Shown: piece by piece, positions 6,797 to 13,346 of the stretch | How the letters are laid out: each line of letters begins with the position of its first letter | Position numbering within the stretch: position 1 is the stretch's first letter | Assembly: GCA_030612165.1 (NCBI GenBank) | Contig: JAUWOK010000020.1 | Location: 1 to 13,926, forward strand | DNA length: 13,926 nucleotides | Source: Dehalococcoidia bacterium | GTDB taxonomy: Bacteria; Chloroflexota; Dehalococcoidia; GIF9; AB-539-J10 | Reading direction: 5' to 3' | Made by a program: the position numbers and the translations under genes | The notes under the pieces: generated by a model | What the model saw: only the letters and a program-made list of their open reading frames with translations | Told to the model about the DNA's origin: nothing | The model's database searches: none

Positions 6797-8548
6797 ATGT
6801 TTCACAGTATCAGGTGGCGGCTTGCCGCAGCATTCATCGCCCTCATCATTGTTTGCATTGGAGGGCTCAGCGCCTACCTTGTACATTTTGTTCGTACCAA
6901 TTATCTTTCTAACCTGGAGACACAACTTATCAGTCAGGCAAAATTAATAGGTGATGTCAGCGAAACATCTTTCGCGGGAGAGGGAGAAACTATGCAGGCT
7001 CTCGCCAGGCAGGTGGGAGAGCAAATTGATGCCAGGGTAACTATTATTGGCAAAGACGGGACAGTGCTGGCTGATTCAGAAAAGGACCCTGCAGAAATGG
7101 AAAATCATGGTGACCGCCCGGAGGTAATTGAGGCCATTTCCAGCAACGCAGGCACCAGCATCCGTCACAGTACCACGCTGGGTTGCGACATGTTATACGT
7201 TGCTGTCCCGATAACCGTTAACGAGGAAATAGCTGGTGTTGCCCGTGTGGCATTGCCCTTGACAGAGATAGATAAGTCCCTGGAACATGTGAGCCGTACC
7301 GTAGTTGGAGGTGCGGCCATTGCCGCTGTTATTGCTATTTTGCTGGCGATATATCTGGCCAGGACTACTACCGAGCCTGTTAAACAACTCACTTTGATAT
7401 CCAGGAGAATGGCTGAAGGGAAACTTGATCAGAGGATCAGAGTTGCTTCCAGAGATGAGATTGGAGAGTTGGCAGGAGTATTTAACCAGATGGCTGCCAA
7501 ACTTGAAGAGATGGTGAACTTGCTTACCACCGAGCGCGACAGGATGGTGGCTATCTTATCCAACGTAGCTGATGGCATCCTGGTTGTTGACGGAGAGAGC
7601 GGAGTAATTATGGTTAACAGGGCGGCAGAAAAAATGTTCCACTTTTCTCAGAATGAGATATTGGGACATACTTTTATAGAAGTATTGCGCGATCATGAAA
7701 TAGATGAGATTTTGCAAAAATGTCTTAGGACAGGAGAGCAACAGACAGGGTTTGTGAAAATTGAACCGGGAAAGCAGTTTCTAGGGGTGATAGCCACTCC
7801 TCTAAGTGGACAATCTGGCAGTGTGGTGCTCCTGCAGGATTTGACTGAGCTACAGCGGCTGGAGAGAATACGCCGGGATTTTGTTGCCAATATATCTCAT
7901 GAGCTACGGACACCGATAGCCTCGCTCAAGCTACTTGTGGAAACGCTTCAGGACGGAGCAACTGACGACGCCGTCGTAACCAGAGACTTCCTGGGCAAGA
8001 TGAGTGTTGAGGTGGATAAGCTAACGCAAATGACTGGCGAGCTTAGCGAACTGTCTCGTATTGAGAGCGGCAAAACGTCGCTCAAGATGGAGCCTGTTAG
8101 TATTAGAGAGGTAGTACTGCAAGTTATCAAGCGAATGCATGTCCAGACAGAGAGGGGAAAGCTTTCCTTGAAAGCAGATATTTCCCCCGTTCTACCCCAA
8201 GCTATGGCCAGTAAAGAGGGAATAGAACAAGTGCTGGTTAATCTGCTTCATAACGCCGTCAAGTTCACGCCGCCGGGCGGCAGGATCGACCTCCGGGCCG
8301 TCGCAGAAGGAGATACTATTCGGATTTCGGTAGCCGACACAGGGATCGGTATTCCTACAATTGATCTTCCCCGTGTCTTCGAACGCTTCTACAAAGCGGA
8401 TAAGGCCAGAGTGGGAAATGGAACGGGGTTAGGTCTGGCTATTGCCAAGCACATCGTTGAGGCACACAACGGCAGGATCTGGGTAGAGAGCATCGAGGGA
8501 AAAGGTTCAACCTTCATTTTTATCCTGCCCGTCGCTTCTAATCCTTAA
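6797..8548 (+). CDS. phoR: Phosphate-regulon sensor histidine kinase PhoR
   Basis: This 583-residue membrane kinase has transmembrane helix 1 at about 9-30, an extracytoplasmic sensor region (31-168), transmembrane helix 2 (about 169-188), a HAMP linker (190-243), a PAS domain (about 248-350), HisKA and a catalytic ATPase domain. The phosphoacceptor is His368 in FVANISHELRTP. The ATP-binding boxes are N (VNLLHNAVKF, Asn486), G1 (ADTGIGIP, 513-520), F (VFERFYKAD) and G2 (GTGLGLAIAKHI). This domain order matches Gram-positive PhoR-type kinases more than E. coli PhoR, which lacks the large outer domain. It phosphorylates the PhoB-like regulator encoded 2 nt upstream. Signal input probably comes through the Pst complex and PhoU encoded downstream. 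Its stop codon lies within the first Pho-box repeat of the pst promoter. Confidence 0.92.
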   Translation: MFHSIRWRLAAAFIALIIVCIGGLSAYLVHFVRTNYLSNLETQLISQAKLIGDVSETSFAGEGETMQALARQVGEQIDARVTIIGKDGTVLADSEKDPAEMENHGDRPEVIEAISSNAGTSIRHSTTLGCDMLYVAVPITVNEEIAGVARVALPLTEIDKSLEHVSRTVVGGAAIAAVIAILLAIYLARTTTEPVKQLTLISRRMAEGKLDQRIRVASRDEIGELAGVFNQMAAKLEEMVNLLTTERDRMVAILSNVADGILVVDGESGVIMVNRAAEKMFHFSQNEILGHTFIEVLRDHEIDEILQKCLRTGEQQTGFVKIEPGKQFLGVIATPLSGQSGSVVLLQDLTELQRLERIRRDFVANISHELRTPIASLKLLVETLQDGATDDAVVTRDFLGKMSVEVDKLTQMTGELSELSRIESGKTSLKMEPVSIREVVLQVIKRMHVQTERGKLSLKADISPVLPQAMASKEGIEQVLVNLLHNAVKFTPPGGRIDLRAVAEGDTIRISVADTGIGIPTIDLPRVFERFYKADKARVGNGTGLGLAIAKHIVEAHNGRIWVESIEGKGSTFIFILPVASNP

Positions 8549-8604
8549 CTTAATCTTAACCATAACTTTACTCCACCTTAACCAAACCTTAAGCAGCCCT
8601 TAAA
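8544..8604 (+). promoter_or_regulatory. Pho box: six tandem 11-bp repeats before pstS
   Basis: Hexamers CTTAAC, CTTAAC, CTTTAC, CTTAAC, CTTAAG and CTTAAA begin at 8544, 8555, 8566, 8577, 8588 and 8599, exactly 11 bp apart, so all lie on one face of the helix. PhoB-family dimers bind pairs of 11-bp repeats, so the array could hold three dimers. It ends 10 nt before the -10 hexamer and replaces a recognisable -35. The first repeat overlaps the phoR stop codon. Confidence 0.88.
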
Positions 8605-8614
8605 CGTACTCTCC

Positions 8615-8620
8615 TATACT
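8615..8620 (+). promoter_or_regulatory. -10 element of the PhoB-dependent pst promoter
   Basis: TATACT lies 10 nt after the last Pho-box repeat, and the -35 position (about 8592-8597, AGCAGC) is non-consensus. This is the expected layout for a promoter needing phosphorylated PhoB. The predicted start is about 8627. Confidence 0.65.
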
Positions 8621-8622
8621 CA

Positions 8623-8641
8623 GTTTATTAATAAAATAAAC
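8623..8641 (+). other. AT-rich inverted repeat at the pst transcript 5' end
   Basis: GTTTATT and AATAAAC form perfect 7-bp arms around AATAA, spanning the predicted transcription start and stopping just before the strong ribosome site AGGAGGAG (8643-8650) of pstS. It may be a weak 5' stem or a chance feature of AT-rich DNA. Confidence 0.28.
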
Positions 8642-8655
8642 GAGGAGGAGAAAGT

Positions 8656-9462
8656 ATGTATTTCAAAATAAACCGAAAAAAGGCTTTGACTCTCATGACC
8701 GGTTGTCTCCTGTCTGGCGTTCTTATGTTGGGTGGTTGTGGGCAGAGCCTGTCGGGAACCGTCGGCATAGGTGGTTCCAGTACCGTGCAGCCCCTGGCTG
8801 AGAAGTGGGCTAAGGCGTTTGAAACCAAAAACCCCGATGTCAAGGTCACCATACAGGGGGGTGGTTCCAGTGTCGGAGTCAAGGGCTGTGCCCAGGGGCT
8901 GTTCGACATCGGTGCTGCTTCGCGCGAAATGAAATCCAGCGAGACGGATCAGTGGCCGAAACTGGTAACAATTCATGTCGCCGCCGATGGCGTAGCTGTT
9001 GTAATTAACCCGGCGTCGAACAGTGTGACAGACATGACATTGGAGGAAATAAGAACTATTTTCGCCGGTGGTTCCAGCGCCACCTGGACTGTGATAAATC
9101 GTGAAGAGGGTTCAGGTACCAGGGAAGTTTTTGAGAAAGCGGTAATGTCCGGCACGGAGATTGCCTCCAATGCCGAGTTTTTGCCCTCTAACGGGGCAAT
9201 GAAGCAAAAAGTTGCCAACACTGTCAACGCTATTGGCTATATCTCTCTGGGCTACGTTGATTCCTCGGTGAAGGCATTGAGCATAAGTGATGTTGTTTGC
9301 AATGAAGCTAATTGTCTCAACAAAAGTTATCCCATCTCTCGTTATCTCAACTTCATTACTAATGGCACACCGGACGGGTTGAGCAAACAGTTTATTGAGT
9401 TTTGCCTCGGAGTTGAAGGGCAGAAAATTGTAGGAGAGGAAGGTTACGTCGCCATTCAATAA
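8656..9462 (+). CDS. pstS: Phosphate-binding lipoprotein PstS
   Basis: This is the 268-residue extracytoplasmic solute-binding protein of the high-affinity phosphate importer. A basic N-terminus and hydrophobic stretch lead to the lipobox LGGC with Cys28 as the lipidation site, so the mature protein should be membrane-anchored. The phosphate-binding elements are GIGGSSTVQPL (38-47), GGGSSVGVKG (68-77), DIGAASRE (84-91) and NREEGSGTR (148-156), where Arg149, Ser153, Gly154 and Thr155 correspond to known anion ligands. The segment between IFAG and NREEGSGT is about ten residues shorter than in many PstS proteins. The start is set by AGGAGGAG 5 nt upstream. It is the first gene of pstSCAB-phoU, preceded by the Pho box, and an 88-bp gap with a strong hairpin separates it from pstC. 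Confidence 0.94.
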   Translation: MYFKINRKKALTLMTGCLLSGVLMLGGCGQSLSGTVGIGGSSTVQPLAEKWAKAFETKNPDVKVTIQGGGSSVGVKGCAQGLFDIGAASREMKSSETDQWPKLVTIHVAADGVAVVINPASNSVTDMTLEEIRTIFAGGSSATWTVINREEGSGTREVFEKAVMSGTEIASNAEFLPSNGAMKQKVANTVNAIGYISLGYVDSSVKALSISDVVCNEANCLNKSYPISRYLNFITNGTPDGLSKQFIEFCLGVEGQKIVGEEGYVAIQ

Positions 9463-9484
9463 AAGGTGTTTTTACCTCCTCGAC

Positions 9485-9527
9485 GGGATAAGGTGGCAGT
9501 GAATTACAGCAAATGCCGCCTTATCCC
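9485..9527 (+). other. Strong hairpin between pstS and pstC
   Basis: GGGATAAGGTGGCA (9485-9498) pairs with TGCCGCCTTATCCC (9514-9527): a 14-bp stem with a single G-U wobble and a 15-nt loop. No T-run follows, so full intrinsic termination is unlikely. Its place after the binding-protein gene suggests an RNA-stabilising or processing element that leaves more pstS than pstCAB message, as known for other ABC importer operons. Confidence 0.72.
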
Positions 9528-9550
9528 CGAAGGTTTATCGGTGAAGCAAT

Positions 9551-10411
9551 ATGATGTCTCGCTATTTTGTTGATCGTATATCTAGGCGCCTCGTTCTCTG
9601 TTTCGGGACGGTGGCTTTTTTAATCCTGATATTCATCGCTGTCTTTATCCTGAAGGGCAGTTTGCCAGCCCTTGAAGAAGTGGGTATTGTCGATATTCTT
9701 TTTGGCACGAAGTGGTACCCGTCGCATGAAGCTTTCGGGATACTTGCCATGTTTGCCGGTTCGGTAATCGTTACTCTGCTTGCTTTGGTGATGGCGGTAC
9801 CTCTGTCGGTAGGGTGCGCTATTTTTCTGGCTGAGGTTGCTCCACGACGCATCAGCAATATAGCCAGGCCGGCGATAGAGCTTCTGGTTGGCATTCCGTC
9901 GGTGGTTTACGGACTAGTAGGGATGGTCGTTCTTTGCCCTTTTATAGCCCACTTGAGCGGCACTGGCTCGGGATCCTCGGTGATGGCGGCAGCCATTGTG
10001 CTGGCAATAATGATCCTACCCACTATAACCAGCATCAGTGAAGATAGCCTGCGCGCCGTCCCCACCCTGTATAAAGAGGGGGCACTGGCGCTAGGTGCCA
10101 CCCACTGGCAGGCTATCCATCATGTTTTGCTACCGGCTTCCCGCCAGGGTATCGTAACTGCCGTTATCCTCGGCACCGGTAGAGCGATAGGGGAAACCAT
10201 GGCCATGGTTATGGTCATTGGCAACTCTCCCATACTTCCTGCCAACATCTTTGCCCCGGCACGAACGCTCACTGGCAATATTGCTGTTGAGATAGCCGCT
10301 GCCACGGGGATACACGAAAGTGCCTTATTTGTTACAGGGCTGGTGCTTTTTATCCTGATCATGATTATTAACAGTTTGGGATTTATCATTTGCAGGAGGA
10401 AAAATGATTAA
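9551..10411 (+). CDS. pstC: Phosphate ABC transporter permease PstC
   Basis: This 286-residue inner-membrane subunit has about six helices: one near 15-36, a cluster from about 63 to 160, and the rest from about 198 to 282. The EAA loop that contacts the ATPase reads KEGALALGATHWQAIHHVLL (175-194), and LLVGIPSVVYGLVGM (111-125) is the typical PstC/PstA core. It pairs with PstA to form the phosphate channel fed by PstS. The ATG at 9551 has a modest GGTGA ribosome site 6 nt upstream; a second ATG follows at once. Its last 8 bases overlap the pstA start (ATGATTAA), implying coupled translation. Confidence 0.94.
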   Translation: MMSRYFVDRISRRLVLCFGTVAFLILIFIAVFILKGSLPALEEVGIVDILFGTKWYPSHEAFGILAMFAGSVIVTLLALVMAVPLSVGCAIFLAEVAPRRISNIARPAIELLVGIPSVVYGLVGMVVLCPFIAHLSGTGSGSSVMAAAIVLAIMILPTITSISEDSLRAVPTLYKEGALALGATHWQAIHHVLLPASRQGIVTAVILGTGRAIGETMAMVMVIGNSPILPANIFAPARTLTGNIAVEIAAATGIHESALFVTGLVLFILIMIINSLGFIICRRKND

Positions 10412-11267
10412 ATTCTCACCCAGGCTAACTCAGAAACTTGCCTGGGGTTTTACCTGGGCGATGGGCAGTGTCGCCGTGCTCATCATGTTGCTCATTGTCG
10501 GATATGTCCTGGTGCAGGGACTTCCTGTCATCAATTTGGATTTTCTCTTTTCTTCGCCCGAAGGAGGGCTTGCCGGAGAGGGGGGCATTTTCTCTTGTAT
10601 AGTTGCTACTCTCTGGCTGATAGTGACCACCATGGCAATTCTGGTCCCACTGGGATTGGGTGCCGCCATCTATCTCTCTGAATATGCTCCTGATAACAAG
10701 TTAACCCATTTCATCCGTTATAGCGTGGAGCTTCTGGCGGGAATACCTTCTATAGTCTTCGGGATGTTCGGTTTTGCCGTTTTTGTTCTGGCCCTCCATT
10801 TCAATTATTCCATCCTGGCAGGAGCGCTTACTCTGGCCTGCTTGTTACTCCCTTTCCTGGTTCGCAGTGCCGAGGAAGCTATGAAGGCCGTGCCCAGTTC
10901 CCAAAGGGAAGCTGCTATGGCGCTGGGAGCCACCAGATGGCAAACGGTAACCCGTGTAGTTATTCCTGCCGCTTTACCCGGTATCACCACCGGCATCATT
11001 CTTTGCGTCGGGGGGGCGGTAGCCGAATCTGCCTGTCTCTATGTAACCATGGGGGGTAGTGCCGGTATGCCGACCTCCCTTCTTTCCGGGGGGCGGACTC
11101 TGGCAGTACACGTTTTTTATCTGGCGATGGAGACCAACGCTCTGGACAAAGCTATGGCTACCGGGGCTGTGCTTATCGTCATTATCATTGCTATCAATCT
11201 TATTACCAGATGGGTTTCACGTTACCTGCAAACCAGAATGAAGGGAGGAACATCATATGGAGTTTAA
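10404..11267 (+). CDS. pstA: Phosphate ABC transporter permease PstA
   Basis: This 287-residue partner of PstC has one N-terminal helix (about 18-38), then a cluster of helices beginning near 64. It shows the shared LLAGIPSIVFGMFGF core (110-124) and the EAA loop REAAMALGATRWQTVTRVVI (168-187). The start overlaps the end of pstC by 8 bp, with GGAGG 7 nt upstream inside pstC. The last bases overlap pstB by 11 bp. Together with PstC it forms the membrane channel for phosphate import. The protein is at family length and nothing unusual was seen. Confidence 0.94.
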   Translation: MIKFSPRLTQKLAWGFTWAMGSVAVLIMLLIVGYVLVQGLPVINLDFLFSSPEGGLAGEGGIFSCIVATLWLIVTTMAILVPLGLGAAIYLSEYAPDNKLTHFIRYSVELLAGIPSIVFGMFGFAVFVLALHFNYSILAGALTLACLLLPFLVRSAEEAMKAVPSSQREAAMALGATRWQTVTRVVIPAALPGITTGIILCVGGAVAESACLYVTMGGSAGMPTSLLSGGRTLAVHVFYLAMETNALDKAMATGAVLIVIIIAINLITRWVSRYLQTRMKGGTSYGV

Positions 11268-12012
11268 AATGCAGACCAGGAAACTGGAATTTTATTATGG
11301 GAAGGTCAGGGCTCTTAGCAAGATTACCATGGGCATTGAGGAACACCAGATCACCGCGCTTATTGGCCCCTCAGGTTGTGGCAAAACAACCTTTTTGCGG
11401 TTACTGAATCGCATGAATGATGTCATCTCCGGAACGCATTTGGCAGGAGACGTGCTGCTGGATGGGCAGAATATTTATGCTCCTCAGGTAGACGTGGTGG
11501 AAGTGCGGAAGAGAGTAGGCATGGTATTTCAGCAGCCTAATCCCTTCCCTAAATCAATATATGCTAATGTGGCTTTTGGTCCACGCATGCTGGGATTGAA
11601 CAATAAGGCAAAGCTGGACGAGGTCGTGGAAAGGAGCCTCCGGGCTGCCGCGTTATGGGATGAAGTCAAGGATAATCTGGGAAAGTCAGGCATGCTGCTC
11701 TCCGGCGGGCAACAGCAGAGATTGTGCATCGCCCGTGTGCTGGCCGTGGAGCCGGAGGTGATTCTTATGGATGAACCCTGCTCGGCTCTTGATCCTCTTT
11801 CAACCCTGAGAATAGAGGAACTGATGAGGGACTTGAAAACAAATTACACTATAATTATTGTTACCCATAATATGCAGCAGGCAGCGCGTGTTTCCGAATG
11901 GACAGGTTTCTTTCTCCTGGGAGAACTCGTGGAGTACAATAAAACAGGTGAAATTTTCCAGCGACCCAAGGACAAGAAAACAGAGGATTATATCACTGGC
12001 CGTTTTGGCTAA
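11257..12012 (+). CDS. pstB: Phosphate ABC transporter ATPase PstB
   Basis: This 251-residue cytoplasmic ATPase drives PstCA. Its motifs are Walker A GPSGCGKTT (37-45), the PstB-specific Q-loop VFQQPNPFPKSIYANV (90-105), signature LSGGQQQR (148-155), Walker B VILMDEP (168-174) with CSALDP following, and the H-loop His204 (VTHNM). The C-terminus has the usual GEIFQRPKDKKTEDYITGRFG. The start at 11257 is favoured over the in-frame ATG at 11269 because GGGAGGA lies 9 nt upstream. The gene overlaps pstA by 11 bp, and its stop codon sits within the ribosome site of phoU, so translation of the cluster is tightly linked. Confidence 0.95.
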   Translation: MEFKMQTRKLEFYYGKVRALSKITMGIEEHQITALIGPSGCGKTTFLRLLNRMNDVISGTHLAGDVLLDGQNIYAPQVDVVEVRKRVGMVFQQPNPFPKSIYANVAFGPRMLGLNNKAKLDEVVERSLRAAALWDEVKDNLGKSGMLLSGGQQQRLCIARVLAVEPEVILMDEPCSALDPLSTLRIEELMRDLKTNYTIIIVTHNMQQAARVSEWTGFFLLGELVEYNKTGEIFQRPKDKKTEDYITGRFG

Positions 12013-12022
12013 GGAGGTGTAC

Positions 12023-12691
12023 ATGGCACCAAGAGAAAAGTTTGATCAGCATTTGAAGGAACTTCAGGACGAAGTTCTGGTTCTGGGCAGCATGGTGGGG
12101 AAAGCTATTGCTCGTTCTATGAACGCCTTAAAGGAACGCGACCTGGAATTGGCGAAGGAGGTGATGTCCGGCGATACCGGGATTGATCATAAACGCCTGG
12201 ACATAGAGGAGCGGTGTATTGAGCTTATCGTTACTCAGCAGCCAGTAGCTAGCGATCTGAGAACTATTATCGCCGTTCTGAACATTATTGTTGATCTGGA
12301 AAGGATAGGAGATCATGCCGAAGGTATCGCTAAGATTGTTTTAATGATAGGAAACGAACCGCCTTTGAAGCCCCTGATTGATCTGCCTCGCATGGCAGAG
12401 AAAACACAGGACATGCTTCGCCGTAGCCTTGACGCCTTTATTGATCGTGATCCGGAGACTGCCGTGAATATCAGCAACGAAGACGACGAGGTAGATGAAC
12501 TCTATGACCAGGTTTATCGTGAACTCATCACCTTTATGCTTGAAGACCCCAGGACCATTACCAGAGCAACTCGCCTTATCTGGGCGGCGCATAACCTGGA
12601 GCGCAGTGCCGACAGGGTAACCAATATCTGTGAAAGAGTGGTCTTCGCAACAACAGGCAAAATGGGCGAAACGGGCGAATCGAGGTACTGA
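12023..12691 (+). CDS. phoU: Phosphate signalling protein PhoU
   Basis: This 222-residue all-helical protein is made of two PhoU repeats. Each has the acidic metal-binding signature: DLERIGDHAEGIAK near 92-105 and NLERSADRVTNICER near 191-205. PhoU links the Pst importer to PhoR and keeps the regulon off when phosphate is plentiful; it acts at the membrane inside the cell. The start at 12023 is chosen over an upstream in-frame ATG (11858, deep inside pstB) because AAGGAGGTG lies 3 nt upstream and MAPREKFDQHLKELQDEV matches the usual PhoU N-terminus. It is the last gene of the pst cluster. No clear terminator follows. Confidence 0.94.
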   Translation: MAPREKFDQHLKELQDEVLVLGSMVGKAIARSMNALKERDLELAKEVMSGDTGIDHKRLDIEERCIELIVTQQPVASDLRTIIAVLNIIVDLERIGDHAEGIAKIVLMIGNEPPLKPLIDLPRMAEKTQDMLRRSLDAFIDRDPETAVNISNEDDEVDELYDQVYRELITFMLEDPRTITRATRLIWAAHNLERSADRVTNICERVVFATTGKMGETGESRY

Positions 12692-12732
12692 GAGCTAGTG
12701 CGTGTGTAGAAGGGAAGAATATACTTTAGGTG

Positions 12733-12738
12733 TATAAT
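12733..12738 (+). promoter_or_regulatory. Possible -10 element before the PEBP gene
   Basis: A perfect TATAAT lies 82 nt before the PEBP start in the phoU-PEBP gap. There is no -35 hexamer at 16-18 nt upstream and no extended TGn motif in register, so the call is tentative. Otherwise the 129-bp gap shows only a weak 5-bp hairpin. Confidence 0.28.
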
Positions 12739-12820
12739 TTTAAGTGGCTTCTCTATTGATGGTATCCTTATTCGTTGTACCGTTATTGGCATTGAGCGAA
12801 CAGCTACTGGAGAAGGAAAA

Positions 12821-13282
12821 ATGGCGCTAACTGTGTCCAGCACAGCGTTTCAAGAAGGAGACAAAATACCAGCAGAGTACACATGCGATGGGCAGAATAT
12901 ATCGCCGCCGCTTGCGTGGAGTGAGCCATTTGTAGAGGCTCTCTCCTTTGCCCTGATAGTGGATGACCCGGATGCCCCTGGAGGCGTGTTCACACACTGG
13001 GTTCTGTTCAACATGCCGTCTGACAGACGGCAATTACCGGAAGCCGTGCCTGCTCAAGCCAGTCTCCCCGGCGGTGCAATTCAGGGCGAGAGTGACTCTC
13101 AAAGAATCGGCTATGGTGGTCCCTGTCCTCCACCTGGACATCCACATCGGTAGCGGTTCACTCTTTACGCGCTGGACCAACACATGGATTTGAAAGCGGG
13201 TGCATCTAAGAAACAAGCCCTGGACGCCATGCAGGGGCATATACTCGCACAGGGGCAACTCACAGGCATATATCAACGCTAA
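12821..13282 (+). pseudogene. YbhB/YbcL-family PEBP (Raf kinase inhibitor-like) gene interrupted by one in-frame TAG
   Basis: The frame opens at ATG 12821 (GGAGAAGG a few bases upstream) and encodes PEBP hallmarks: YTCDGQNISPPLAW (20-33), IVDDPDAPGGVFTHWVLFNMP (starting at 46) and IGYGGPCPPPGHPHR (96-110). Codon 111 is TAG (13151-13153), where the family normally has the tyrosine of an HRY motif. Beyond it the same frame continues with RFTLYALDQHMDLKAGA and a closing QGHILAQGQLTGIYQR to TAA at 13282. That is exactly the expected C-terminus, giving 153 codons in total. TAG is one base from TAT or TAC, so a recent nonsense mutation, a sequencing error or amber readthrough are all possible. Bacterial PEBPs are small ligand-binding proteins of unclear role. 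Without readthrough the product is a 110-residue fragment lacking the final strands. Confidence 0.82.
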
Positions 13283-13346
13283 TTTGCCAAATAGCTTTTC
13301 CCCATATATTGATAATGTAACAGTGTGGTCTTCTGTATATGACAAG

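Noticed and set aside
11858..12022. An N-terminal extension of phoU starting inside pstB.
   Set aside because: It would overlap pstB by 155 bp. The start at 12023 has an excellent ribosome site and matches the family N-terminus.
12719..12742. A terminator after phoU (TATAC / GTATA stem followed by ATTTT).
   Set aside because: The stem has only five AT-rich pairs and a 7-nt loop, too weak for an intrinsic terminator.
12963..13193. A 76-codon plus-strand frame overlapping the PEBP gene across its stop codon.
   Set aside because: It could mimic a frameshifted continuation, but the true PEBP C-terminus continues in the original frame after the TAG, so this is a shadow.
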